Shown in pieces: positions 7,794-17,074 of a stretch of 36,871 nucleotides of DNA (position 1 is the stretch's first letter; each line of letters begins with the position of its first letter). The notes under the pieces were generated by a model, which saw only the letters and a program-made list of their open reading frames with translations, did no database searches and had not been told where the DNA came from. The stretch is from ZC4RG35 sp041747855 (lineage in GTDB: Bacteria; Actinomycetota; Acidimicrobiia; Spongiisociales; ZC4RG35), in assembly GCA_041747855.1 (NCBI GenBank), contig JBGTEJ010000077.1, forward strand, positions 1-36,871, given 5' to 3'. The translations under genes and the position numbers were made by a program.

Positions 7794-10093
7794 AAACCAC
7801 GATCGTCGGCGGTGGCCCGGGTGGCCTCTATCTGGCGATCCTGCTCCGGAGGAACAACCCCGGGGTCGATGTCACCGTTCTCGAACGCAACCGCGCCGAG
7901 GACGCATACGGGTTCGGGGTGGTGTTCTCGGACGAGACTCTCGACCACTTCGCCGCCGCCGACCCCGAGTCCTACGAGGACATGGCCGCCGCTTTCTCCC
8001 AGTGGGGTGACATCGAGGTTCGGCACATGTCGGGTCGGCGGATCGTTTCCGGAGGGCACGGGTTCTCGGCATCCTCCCGTAAGACACTCCTCCAGATCCT
8101 CTCCGACAGAGCGTCGAGCCTTGGAGCCGACCTCCGGTTCCTGACGGACGTCACCGATCTCACTGCACTCGGAGCCGACCTGATCGTCGGGGCAGACGGT
8201 GCCAACTCGACGGTGAGGAGGAGCCTGGACGACCAGTTCCGGCCAACCGTCGACTGGCGGGCCAACAAGTACGTGTGGTTCGGCACCCCGAAAGTATTCG
8301 AACGGTTCGCCTTCATCTTTCTCGATACCCCCCACGGGATGGTCTGGGCCCACGTCTACCCGTACTCTGAGGAAGGGAGCACCTTCATCGTCGAGATGGC
8401 CCCTGAGACATGGCGGGCGCTCGGGTTCGACTCAACCGACGGGCAGGCCTTCCCGCCGGGCACCAACGACGAGCATGCCCTCACCCGCTGTCAGGAGTTG
8501 TTCGCCGACCATCTCGACGGCCACCCGCTGATCGGAAACAACTCGAAGTGGCTCCAATTCCCCACGATCAAATGCGAGAAGTGGCACCACGACAACGTGG
8601 TTCTGCTCGGGGATGCCGTGCACACCGCCCATTTCTCGGTGGGCTCGGGGACCAAGCTGGCCATGGAGGACGCCATCTCACTCGCCGAACAGCTCACCTC
8701 CGGGTCGGATCTGGAGACGGCTCTCGCTGCCTACGCGACCGACCGGCGACCTGCCGTCGATAGCCTCCAACGTTCGGCGAAGGCGAGTCTGGAGTGGTTC
8801 GAGGGAGCCGACCGATATCGGGACATGGAGCCGGAACAATTCACCTTCAGTCTCCTCACCCGCAGCCAGAGAGTCACCTACGACAATCTCCGGGTCCGTG
8901 ACCCGGGTTACATGACCGAGGTCGACCGCTGGTATGCAGGCTCAGACCACAGGTCGCCGGTTGAAGTCGGTCCCGGGGTTCCCCCCATGTTCCATCCTTT
9001 CCGGGTCCGCGACCTGGTGATACCGAACCGGATCGTGGTCTCACCGATGGACCAGTACTCCGCAGAGGACGGGGTCCCTGGCGACTGGCATCTCGTCCAC
9101 CTGGGAAGTCGGGCGGTAGGTGGAGCGGGCCTGGTGATGACCGAGATGGTCTGTGTCTCCCCGGAAGGCAGGATCTCACCGGCCGACACTGGGCTGTGGA
9201 ACGACGAGCAGGAAGCGGCATGGAAGCGGATCGTCGACTTCGTTCATCGGGACACCGAGGCCAGGATCGGCCTCCAGCTCGGCCATTCGGGGCGGAAGGG
9301 GTCCACCAAGAAGATGTGGGAGGGTGATAGCGATCCTCTCGACGAAGGCAACTGGGTGATCATCTCACCGTCTCCCATCCGATACCGATCCGATAGTCAG
9401 ATCCCCAGGGAGATGACCCGCGGAGACCTGGACGACGTCCTCGGTCAGTTCGTCGCCTCCGCCGAGCGTGGGGCGCGTGCCGGGTTCGATCTTCTCGAGC
9501 TCCACTATGCCCATGGCTACTTGATGTCGAGCTTCTTGACCCCGCTCGCCAACCAGAGACAGGATGTCTACGGGGGGAGTCTGGAGAACCGAATGCGGTA
9601 TCCCTTGGAGGTCTTCGACGCGGTACGGGAGGTTTGGCCGGCCGACCGCCCGATGTCGGTCAGGATCTCGGCTACCGATTGGGTACCGGGAGGCTTCGAC
9701 GGTGACGATGCGGTCGTGTTTGCCCGGGCTCTGAAGGACCACGGTTGCGATCTGATCGACGTGTCGACAGGACAGACGAGTGTCGAGGCGAGACCCGAGT
9801 ACGGAAGGCTCTACCAGACTCCGTACAGCGATCGGATCAGACACGAAGCGGGGATCGCCACCATGACCGTGGGGGCGTTGTCCTCGATCGACGACGTCCA
9901 CAACATCATCGTGGCGGGAAGAGCCGACCTCTGCGTCCTTGCCCGACCCCATCTGGTCGACCCGTACTGGACCATGAACGCAGCGATCGACCTGGGATAC
10001 ACCGATCATCCGTTCCCCGATCAGTACCTCTCGGGGTTGACCGCGAGGAGACGGGAGCAGGACCCGATTCCCCCGGACGTGTTCCGAAGTTAG
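7790..10093 (+). CDS. Bifunctional salicylyl-CoA 5-hydroxylase / OYE-type oxidoreductase
   Basis: A 767-aa two-domain flavoprotein. Residues 1 to about 385 form an FAD monooxygenase: GGGPGG dinucleotide motif (residues 7-12), and LGDAVHTAHFSVGSG, the FAD ribityl-binding motif, near residues 273-287. Residues about 395-767 form an Old Yellow Enzyme-like FMN reductase, recognisable from PNRIVVSPMDQYS, LQLGHSGRKG and VYGGSLENRMR. This order and length match salicylyl-CoA 5-hydroxylase and 2-aminobenzoyl-CoA monooxygenase/reductase, which hydroxylate and then reduce aromatic CoA thioesters. The choice between salicylyl-CoA and anthraniloyl-CoA cannot be made from the sequence. No aromatic-CoA ligase or thioesterase is beside it; its partner in the operon is valS, which is functionally unexpected. 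Confidence 0.88.
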   Translation: MKTTIVGGGPGGLYLAILLRRNNPGVDVTVLERNRAEDAYGFGVVFSDETLDHFAAADPESYEDMAAAFSQWGDIEVRHMSGRRIVSGGHGFSASSRKTLLQILSDRASSLGADLRFLTDVTDLTALGADLIVGADGANSTVRRSLDDQFRPTVDWRANKYVWFGTPKVFERFAFIFLDTPHGMVWAHVYPYSEEGSTFIVEMAPETWRALGFDSTDGQAFPPGTNDEHALTRCQELFADHLDGHPLIGNNSKWLQFPTIKCEKWHHDNVVLLGDAVHTAHFSVGSGTKLAMEDAISLAEQLTSGSDLETALAAYATDRRPAVDSLQRSAKASLEWFEGADRYRDMEPEQFTFSLLTRSQRVTYDNLRVRDPGYMTEVDRWYAGSDHRSPVEVGPGVPPMFHPFRVRDLVIPNRIVVSPMDQYSAEDGVPGDWHLVHLGSRAVGGAGLVMTEMVCVSPEGRISPADTGLWNDEQEAAWKRIVDFVHRDTEARIGLQLGHSGRKGSTKKMWEGDSDPLDEGNWVIISPSPIRYRSDSQIPREMTRGDLDDVLGQFVASAERGARAGFDLLELHYAHGYLMSSFLTPLANQRQDVYGGSLENRMRYPLEVFDAVREVWPADRPMSVRISATDWVPGGFDGDDAVVFARALKDHGCDLIDVSTGQTSVEARPEYGRLYQTPYSDRIRHEAGIATMTVGALSSIDDVHNIIVAGRADLCVLARPHLVDPYWTMNAAIDLGYTDHPFPDQYLSGLTARRREQDPIPPDVFRS

Positions 10094-10126
10094 TGGGGGA
10101 TATTCGAAGCCGACCGGTAGCCTCTG

Positions 10127-12031
10127 ATGGTGGAAGCCGCCACCCTCGGTTCGATCCTGCTGTGGGCCGCCATTGGAGCAATCGGAGCCGCCCTTGTCGT
10201 CAGCGAAGTCTGGATGCGTCGGCTACTAGTTCTCGGGGTCACGCTGGCCTGGGCATCGATACTGATCCTGGTCGTTGCCCTGGTCACCGGCGACTTCACC
10301 CTCGAGTATGTGGCTCGTACCACCAGTCGGGCCACCCCGTGGCCGTATCGGGTCTCGGCACTCTGGGGTGGAATGGAGGGGTCCCTCCTGTTCTATGCCG
10401 CCATGTTGGGGGCAATTGGAACCTACGGGATCCGGCGGAGCGGGAGGATAGAGGCGGGTGTCGTGGCGCTCGTCACTCTCGGGTTTCTTCTTCTCACCGC
10501 TCTGGCCGCCGACCCTTTCAGCCGTCTCGACATCCCCGCCGTTGACGGGGGAGGCCTGTTGGCCATCCTTCAGCATCCGGCGATGATCTATCACCCGCCG
10601 ATCCTCTACCTCGGCCTGACCACCCTGGTGGTGCCCTTCGCGATCACTCTGGGGTGGGTACGTGGTGGAGGAGGGGCAAGCTACTCAGGACCGTTAGATC
10701 TCCCCGCGTGGCTCCTTCCGACCCGACGATGGCTGACCTGGTCCTGGACCTGGCTCACCATCGGGATGGTCACGGGGGCCAACTGGGCCTACATCGAGTT
10801 GGGATGGGGTGGTTTCTGGGCATGGGACCCCGTGGAGAACACAGCCTTGATGCCATGGCTGGCGGTCACCGTCTTCTTCCACGCCTCGAGGGTGTATCGG
10901 CGTGATGGGAGACTCCATCGGGCGACGGTCCTATTTGCGCTCTTCCCCTTCGTCCTAAGTGTGTTGGGTGTCTATCTGACCCGCTCGGGTATGACCGGTT
11001 CGATCCACTCCTTCGCCGAAGACCCGGTCGTGGGGCGAATCCTGCTCGTCGCTGCAATCCTCATCACGGCATTGGTGGCTGTGTCGGTAGGTAGGACCGG
11101 TCGGGGGCCCGAATGGGGGCAAGTCGGAGCTGGACGGGATACGTGGCTGGCGACATGTGCGGGCCTCGTCTCCTTGGCCCTGCTTTTCATACTCATCGGC
11201 TCGGCCTACCCGGCTTTCCTCAAGGTGTTCTGGGACCGCACCGTCGTCGTCGGCCCGGGATTCTTCGTGACCACAGTTCTCCCCGTGGCTCTGGCTATCA
11301 CAGCCCTGATCGGGTTGGCACTCAAGACCACCTGGTTCACGTCCCGTGTCGAGAAGCTCGACATTGCCCTCGCCCTGGGTCTGGCCGGCGGCACCGCGGG
11401 CCTCGCCGTAGGGTTCGCCCTGGAGATGTCATTGCCGGGAACCGTCCTCCTGGCAATGGCGGCGGGGGCGGTGGGCCTGCTCGTCTCGGATCTCTCGCGG
11501 CACCGGCCCAAACGCATGATGGTCCCTGCCTACCTGGCCCACCTTGGAATAGCGATCGTGTTGCTGGGTGTGGGCGGGAGTGCCCTCGGCGATGAGGCCA
11601 GCGTGTCGATGGTTCCCGGCGACACGGTCACGGTGGGGGATCGCACCCTGGTGCTGACCGAGATCATCTTCGGGGAGACGGATCGGTTCCTCTTCGCCGA
11701 GGGTGTCTTCGTGCTCGACGGCGGTCCTGTGCTCCGTCCCCAGATCCGCGCTTACGAGCGCCAGGGCGTGCCGGTGGCCGAGCCGGCCATGTGGTCAACG
11801 CCCATGGTGGACATCCTGGTCGCGGTGACGCTTCTCACCCCGGATGCTCAGGGTTTCGAGGTCAGTGTCTTTGTGAGACCTATGGTGTGGTGGGTGTGGG
11901 TTGGGGCTGTGATCCTGTCGATCGCTGGCGTCTACGCGCTCGTTTCGAGAGCCGGAGACGGCGGAGGGCGACGTCGATCGGCCACAACAACGTCGCCGCG
12001 AACAGGAACCACCAGCGTAGAGACCGGTTGA
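10127..12031 (+). CDS. ccmF: CcmF-type cytochrome c heme lyase component
   Basis: A 634-aa polytopic membrane protein of the CcmF/CcsA heme-handling family, which transfers heme to apocytochrome c outside the membrane. The tryptophan-rich WWD signature is GWGGFWAWDPVENTALMPW near residues 225-243. The LQHPAMIYHPPILYLGL segment carries the family's conserved histidines before it. The C-terminus has a periplasmic beta-rich region and a last membrane helix, then a short Gly/Arg/Thr tail. No ccmE, ccmG, ccmH or other maturation gene is in the window. The gene starts 33 nt after the oxygenase. Its last 152 bp overlap, antisense, the 3' end of the triple-VWA gene. Confidence 0.9.
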   Translation: MVEAATLGSILLWAAIGAIGAALVVSEVWMRRLLVLGVTLAWASILILVVALVTGDFTLEYVARTTSRATPWPYRVSALWGGMEGSLLFYAAMLGAIGTYGIRRSGRIEAGVVALVTLGFLLLTALAADPFSRLDIPAVDGGGLLAILQHPAMIYHPPILYLGLTTLVVPFAITLGWVRGGGGASYSGPLDLPAWLLPTRRWLTWSWTWLTIGMVTGANWAYIELGWGGFWAWDPVENTALMPWLAVTVFFHASRVYRRDGRLHRATVLFALFPFVLSVLGVYLTRSGMTGSIHSFAEDPVVGRILLVAAILITALVAVSVGRTGRGPEWGQVGAGRDTWLATCAGLVSLALLFILIGSAYPAFLKVFWDRTVVVGPGFFVTTVLPVALAITALIGLALKTTWFTSRVEKLDIALALGLAGGTAGLAVGFALEMSLPGTVLLAMAAGAVGLLVSDLSRHRPKRMMVPAYLAHLGIAIVLLGVGGSALGDEASVSMVPGDTVTVGDRTLVLTEIIFGETDRFLFAEGVFVLDGGPVLRPQIRAYERQGVPVAEPAMWSTPMVDILVAVTLLTPDAQGFEVSVFVRPMVWWVWVGAVILSIAGVYALVSRAGDGGGRRRSATTTSPRTGTTSVETG

Positions 12032-15000
12032 TCACACCGTCCTCGAGCCCGCCAGGATCGAATGCCTGGGATGCCTCGATCTCGCCACGTCCTCCTGTCG
12101 CCGAAGAGATATTGGCCATCAGAGATGAGTTCGGTTCTCCGGGTATGAACTCGGCGGAGAAGGAGCGCGACGCAATCGCCGAAAGGATGGCTGATTCGCC
12201 ATCGCCTCTGTCGAAAGCCACACCGACCGAATAGGAGCCGTCTTCGAGGGCGGGAACGTTGGCGATGAACTCGAAATCGGACACCCGTGACAGTCGGGCT
12301 TCGGTGGTGCTCCCGTCGGGGTTCCTGACCCGGGCCGTCGGAGCGGTGCCAGGAGCCCACGCCTCGGCGCCCTCGAGGCTGATACTCATAACGCCTTCGG
12401 TGATGACGGCCCTCACCCGTTGGCCCTCAGCCCCGGCGAGTGGGAACGTGTCCCGAATGACACCGGACCAGAACTCGGTGAAGCCGTCCCAGTCTGCCCA
12501 AAGTGATGCCCATCTCGATCCGGCATCCGAAGTCCAGGCGGTGACCCTGCCCAGCCCGAGTGTCCAAGTGGCGAGAAGAGGGTCACCCATGCTTCCCACC
12601 TGGAGCATCACGTCTGAGGTGGGTTTCGGGGTGGCTGCGATATAGCCGAGGAGCGCTGGCGATTCGGTGAGGTTGGCCACAGTCTCTGAGGAGGATGTGA
12701 CGACCGGAAAGAACTCGCCTTCCGTGATGTAGGAGCGGCTCGCAAGGCGGGATTCGTTGACGAAGATCTCGGGGATCTCGTCGAGGTCCCGACCCGGGTA
12801 GAAGCGTCCCCGGCCAGCCTCGGCGAGCTGTTCGAGATCCTCGATGGCGCCTTCCCCGGTTGACACCACCGAGACTGTTATCCCTTCGGCGGCCAGCGCC
12901 TGAACCGCGGCCATGAGAGGGCTCTGGCCGATCCCGGTTCCGGGCTCGCCGAATCCGCCGGGGAGTTCACTGCTGAACCCGTCGGTGAACAAGATCATGT
13001 GCTTCAGTTCCTTGTCCGACTGGCGGAGGGATATCGCACCCTGCTCCACGGCCTGACGGATACGAGTGTCCCCGATCGGCTGAAGGGCACCCACCTCCTG
13101 CTCGACAGTGGAGAAAGAGTGGCCCTCCTGAAGAGGGAGGATCCAACGGGAGCTGCCGGTGAAGGCGAGGACACCGAACTCGTCCCTGGGACCGATCGCG
13201 CTGAACGCCTGCAGCACCGCGGCCTTGGCAATGTCGGTCTTGACGATTCCACTCCGGTCGACCTCGACCCCGTTGGTGCAGTGGCAGGCTCCCATCGACT
13301 CGCTGGTGTCGATGAGGAGGACCTGCGCCACTTCCGCCCGTCGGGTCGGATCCAGCGCCTCGCTATCGATGGGGAGCATGGCCTCGAATTCGGTGTCGTG
13401 GTAGGCCCCGGCACCATAGGAGCGGGGTCCACCGAGCACGATCATGCCCCGCCCCAAATCTCTGACATATGTGTCGAGAGCCTCAACCCCGTCATGACCT
13501 ATGTCCCACACCGATGCATCTACCAGCACTACGGCCTGGTACACGGCCAGCCCGGCGAGGTCGGGAATCTGGGAGACCGGGAGCCTGCGGGTGTCGATGC
13601 CACTTGCCTGGAGAGCGAGCTCGAGAGCGGCGGCGTTGTCGAGCTCACCCTCGAGGATGAGAACGCTCGCCGGCCCGGCAACCTCGACACCCGCCTCGGC
13701 CTGATTGTTCTCCCTGACCAGATCACCTGGCATGACCACTTCGATATCGAGTATCTGGAGGCCGATCTCCGACGGGGTCACCTGGAATCGGACGGTGGTG
13801 TCGCCACGCACCAGATCGACATTTACCGACTGGACCCTCCGGCCGTTGTCATAGAGATGCACCGTGGCCGGGCTCGCCGTGGTCGAAGTGAGTGTGGCGG
13901 TGGCCGTGTACGACTCGCCGGAGTTGACGCGGGAGGGGGTGTCGATCCGAGCTACCGCAACATCGGTGAGTTGCTCACCGCTGATGGTGTGGACGTCGAC
14001 CACGATCCCGAGTTCTTGGAGTCTGTCGATCTCGGCCTGAAGATCACCGCTGTTGGGTCTGCCATCGGAGACCAGTACCAATCGCTGTCTGGTCTCACCC
14101 GTGAGGAGGGAAGCACCGAGTCTCAATCCCCGGCTGATCGAGGTCGCATTCGGATCCACGCCGCGAGCGGCTCCGTAATGGACGGTGTCGAAGTTGGCAG
14201 CCATTCGGGCATCGGTGCCGAACTCCACCACCGCCCACCTCCCGTTGGCCGCCTGGCTGAGGGCATCGTCGACCCACTCCCGCGCCAGGTCTTTCGTCGT
14301 GCCGATCGAAGCTGACACGTCGACCACGAACACGGTTGTCACATCGCTGGACCGTTTTGCTACCAGCGGGTCGATCAGCGTGAGCAAAAGCAGGCCGACG
14401 ATCAAAAGGCGTACCGCAAGCCCGGCATTCCACTGGGTCCTGGACACACCTCGACGCCGATAGCTGACGATCAGCTCGACAACCAGGAGGATGAGGATGG
14501 CCAGGATGAACCAGGGGAGGATCGACCTTGCCACCGTGCTGGCCGTGGGAGAGTCGTCGGGCCCGGAGACGGCAGGTCTCAGGTCGGGTAGCTCACGGAC
14601 CGGAGCGAGTCGAGACTCGGAAGTGTCGGGGTTGACCGCGATGTCGAAGCGAGCGCCATCATCGCTCTCAACCACCCAGAATCCGGTGGCGTTGGCGAGG
14701 GGTGCAGAGTCTCCGGGCACGATCCGGATCTCCGAACCCCTGGGATCGATGACATTCACATGGGCTGGAAGGACCGGGATCGGTTGTCCCACCGTGATGC
14801 CCGCGGCCACCTCGCTGGAACTGGCGAGAGCACCGACCATCCGCGCTCCGAGAATCGGGTAGGCGATGTTGACCGGAAGGTTGGACTGTTCCAGGGTGAA
14901 AGCCAGGTAGAAGAATGGGATCTCGTCGATCTCGCCTCTGACCACCAGAGGGGCGCCAGGAGCACCGACCAAGACGGTGACACCCTCGACATGCAGCGCC

Positions 15001-16220
15001 TGTGCCGACGCGATCGCGATCCTGGAGAAGTCGATCTCGTCGAGGAGCGGGTCGTCGGCGATCATCGTCGGTACCGGAAACTCGATCCGACCGGACGGTG
15101 TGACTCCTGGGACCCCACGGGGGACATCTATGGCAATGAACGGAAGTGTCGGGGTCTCGGAAACCGCCACTCCCACATAGATTTCGAAGTCGACCTCTGC
15201 CGTTGCCGAGGTTTCTATCTCGACGTCGGGGAGGGCCGCCAGGAGCTGGTCAACGAAGAAGGTGTTCTCGCCGAACACCCTTGCCTTCAGGACTCCGAGA
15301 CGGGGGGCCACGGCGTGTCGCTCGTTGTCGGCGGCGAGAAGATCCTCGCCTTCGAGGATTGCGGAGAGTCTGCCACCCAGTGGCAGCTCATAGACCCTCT
15401 CCACGGAAGAGTCCCTTGGGACTTCGATCAGTTCGGTACGGACCAGCTGACCGTCGACGAACAGATGGAGGTTCTGTAGGGCTGTCGGGCCACCCGTGTT
15501 CTCGACTGTCACACGGGCAGTCAGGACGCCGGGCCCCACGGTGGCGGAGAGGGCGGTGATGGCACGGTTGGTGTCGATAGCGCCGACCGGGACGAATTGC
15601 GTGCCCAGTGGGGCGAGTCGCTGCTCGAGTGGGGTGAGGTGGCCGTCGGAGATGAGCACATACCCGGTGGCCCGATCCGGATCGGAGAGTGACTCGGCGA
15701 GAGCGAAGGTTGCTTCATAGTCGACACCCGACGGCGAGGGCCGCACCGAGGTGATGATCCTCGAGAATTCGGACCGGTCGCTGTTGTGGGCCATGACGAT
15801 CGATGGCCGGTTGGACGCCAGGACGATGCTCGCGGTACCACCGTCGGGAGCATCAGCTCGGAGTCCGATGGCGGCGGCGATGGCGGCCCCGAGACGGTCC
15901 GGGGTGCCGTCGATGGCCGTCATCGAACTGGAAGTGTCGACGATGAAGACGGTGTGCTCGGCCAGTGTGGCCTCCTCGAGCACGGCCGGTCGGGCCAGAG
16001 CGATGGCCAGGAGGATCGCCAGCAACAACTGGAGGATGAGGAGGAGACTGAAACGGAGTCTCTGCCATGGTGTGGCGGCGGTGATGGAGTGTCGGAGACC
16101 GTCCCAGTGCAGGAGAGAACTGACATGTGTCGGAGGACGTCGTGGCGCCAGCATGTGGAGGACGATGATTGGCACGGTGAGCATCACCGCCAGAATCCCT
16201 GCGGGCAGGAGGAACGTCAC
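11880..16220 (-). CDS. Triple von Willebrand A membrane protein (BatA-like plus VWA/amidotransferase-like)
   Basis: A 1446-aa membrane protein at the end of the MoxR cluster. The GTG start at 16220 overlaps the DUF58 stop by 4 nt; an upstream in-frame ATG at 16340 would run deep into that gene. Residues 1-80 hold two membrane helices of the aerotolerance (BatA) N-terminal type. VWA domain 1 has MIDAS DTSSS at residues 95-99. A membrane pair lies near residues 570-620, then VWA domain 2 (DVSAS, about residue 633). A class I glutamine-amidotransferase-like fold follows at about 815-935 (GGPRSYGAGAY, no catalytic Cys seen). VWA domain 3 (DTSES, about residue 970) carries an unusual ACHC insertion. 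A last membrane helix sits near residue 1405. All three metal-binding motifs look intact. In other bacteria the two halves are usually separate proteins. A cell-envelope chaperone or assembly role with MoxR is inferred. Confidence 0.85.
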   Translation of the reverse strand: MTFLLPAGILAVMLTVPIIVLHMLAPRRPPTHVSSLLHWDGLRHSITAATPWQRLRFSLLLILQLLLAILLAIALARPAVLEEATLAEHTVFIVDTSSSMTAIDGTPDRLGAAIAAAIGLRADAPDGGTASIVLASNRPSIVMAHNSDRSEFSRIITSVRPSPSGVDYEATFALAESLSDPDRATGYVLISDGHLTPLEQRLAPLGTQFVPVGAIDTNRAITALSATVGPGVLTARVTVENTGGPTALQNLHLFVDGQLVRTELIEVPRDSSVERVYELPLGGRLSAILEGEDLLAADNERHAVAPRLGVLKARVFGENTFFVDQLLAALPDVEIETSATAEVDFEIYVGVAVSETPTLPFIAIDVPRGVPGVTPSGRIEFPVPTMIADDPLLDEIDFSRIAIASAQALHVEGVTVLVGAPGAPLVVRGEIDEIPFFYLAFTLEQSNLPVNIAYPILGARMVGALASSSEVAAGITVGQPIPVLPAHVNVIDPRGSEIRIVPGDSAPLANATGFWVVESDDGARFDIAVNPDTSESRLAPVRELPDLRPAVSGPDDSPTASTVARSILPWFILAILILLVVELIVSYRRRGVSRTQWNAGLAVRLLIVGLLLLTLIDPLVAKRSSDVTTVFVVDVSASIGTTKDLAREWVDDALSQAANGRWAVVEFGTDARMAANFDTVHYGAARGVDPNATSISRGLRLGASLLTGETRQRLVLVSDGRPNSGDLQAEIDRLQELGIVVDVHTISGEQLTDVAVARIDTPSRVNSGESYTATATLTSTTASPATVHLYDNGRRVQSVNVDLVRGDTTVRFQVTPSEIGLQILDIEVVMPGDLVRENNQAEAGVEVAGPASVLILEGELDNAAALELALQASGIDTRRLPVSQIPDLAGLAVYQAVVLVDASVWDIGHDGVEALDTYVRDLGRGMIVLGGPRSYGAGAYHDTEFEAMLPIDSEALDPTRRAEVAQVLLIDTSESMGACHCTNGVEVDRSGIVKTDIAKAAVLQAFSAIGPRDEFGVLAFTGSSRWILPLQEGHSFSTVEQEVGALQPIGDTRIRQAVEQGAISLRQSDKELKHMILFTDGFSSELPGGFGEPGTGIGQSPLMAAVQALAAEGITVSVVSTGEGAIEDLEQLAEAGRGRFYPGRDLDEIPEIFVNESRLASRSYITEGEFFPVVTSSSETVANLTESPALLGYIAATPKPTSDVMLQVGSMGDPLLATWTLGLGRVTAWTSDAGSRWASLWADWDGFTEFWSGVIRDTFPLAGAEGQRVRAVITEGVMSISLEGAEAWAPGTAPTARVRNPDGSTTEARLSRVSDFEFIANVPALEDGSYSVGVAFDRGDGESAILSAIASRSFSAEFIPGEPNSSLMANISSATGGRGEIEASQAFDPGGLEDGVINRSLRWWFLFAATLLWPIDVALRRLRLSKRARRRQRSTGSQPQPTPTTP

Positions 16221-17074
16221 CGGAGGACCCCGGCCTGTCTCCAGCTGCGGAGGAGCAGGTCCTCGACGTCCTCTTTGGCGTCGACAAGCATGTAGGTGCC
16301 ACCGCTGGAGCCGGTAGCGGCGGTGACCTGGTCTCTCCATGAAGTGACCCGGGCGCGATAGGAACGTGCCACTTCTTCGGTGACACTGACCGTGAGACGT
16401 TTTCCTTCTTCACGGTCGACCAACTCGAGATCGCCGGCGTACTGCGGGTCGAGGTCCTCGTCGCAGACGACATGCACCACCAAGAGATCGCTCCCTCCGG
16501 CCCTGAGTCGGACAAGGTTCTGCCACTGCGGGGTGAGGAGATCGCTGATCAGGACGGTGATCCCGGGCACGGAAGATTGGCTGAGAAGGCTGCCCGCAGC
16601 ATCCGACAATGGAGTTCGTCCTGCCGCCTGCAGCCCTTCCAGATAGGACATGAGAGCAGGCACGGAAGCCCGTCCTGAGAATCGGGGTGCGGCTGTCTTG
16701 CTCGGAAAGGCGTGAACGGTCACCGAATCGTGTGCGGTGAGAGAGATGAACCCGATAGCGGCGGCGAGACGTTTCGCCTGGTCCAACTTCCCGCCTATGG
16801 CCATCGACCCTGAGATGTCGATGAGGATGCGGACGGTGATGTCGTCGTCGGCTTCGTACAACTTGATGAGGACCTGATCGAGACGGGCCAGCACGTGGTA
16901 ATCGATCCGTCTGAAGTCGTCACCCGGGTGGTACTCGCGGAAATCGGCGAAGTCCACCGTGTTGCCATAGCGACGGGAGGTGTGCTCCCCTCCAAAACGA
17001 CCGACGAGGCGATACCGACTGTTGACCTGGAGACTCGCCAGCCGTGCCATGAGAGACGGGCTGAGGAGGCTCAC
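16217..17074 (-). CDS. DUF58 domain protein (VWA-like)
   Basis: A 285-aa DUF58 protein. The signature EYHPGDDFRRIDY (residues about 47-59) is diagnostic. A VWA-like core follows with MIDAS DISGS at residues 86-90 and a RPG-free but otherwise typical serine-rich second half. The protein is soluble, without membrane helices. DUF58 proteins occur almost always directly after MoxR ATPases and are thought to be client adaptors. The GTG start overlaps the MoxR stop by 4 nt (GTGA), and its own stop overlaps the next GTG in the same way, so translation of the three genes is probably coupled. Confidence 0.92.
   Translation of the reverse strand: MSLLSPSLMARLASLQVNSRYRLVGRFGGEHTSRRYGNTVDFADFREYHPGDDFRRIDYHVLARLDQVLIKLYEADDDITVRILIDISGSMAIGGKLDQAKRLAAAIGFISLTAHDSVTVHAFPSKTAAPRFSGRASVPALMSYLEGLQAAGRTPLSDAAGSLLSQSSVPGITVLISDLLTPQWQNLVRLRAGGSDLLVVHVVCDEDLDPQYAGDLELVDREEGKRLTVSVTEEVARSYRARVTSWRDQVTAATGSSGGTYMLVDAKEDVEDLLLRSWRQAGVLR

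Noticed and set aside
12999..14315. 438-aa plus-strand open frame
   Set aside because: It is an antisense shadow of the triple-VWA gene in high-GC DNA, with no recognisable motif.
16221..16340. Longer start of the triple-VWA protein
   Set aside because: It would overlap the DUF58 gene by more than 100 bp and adds Arg/Pro-rich non-homologous residues; the GTG at 16220 has the same GTGA overlap as the preceding gene pair.
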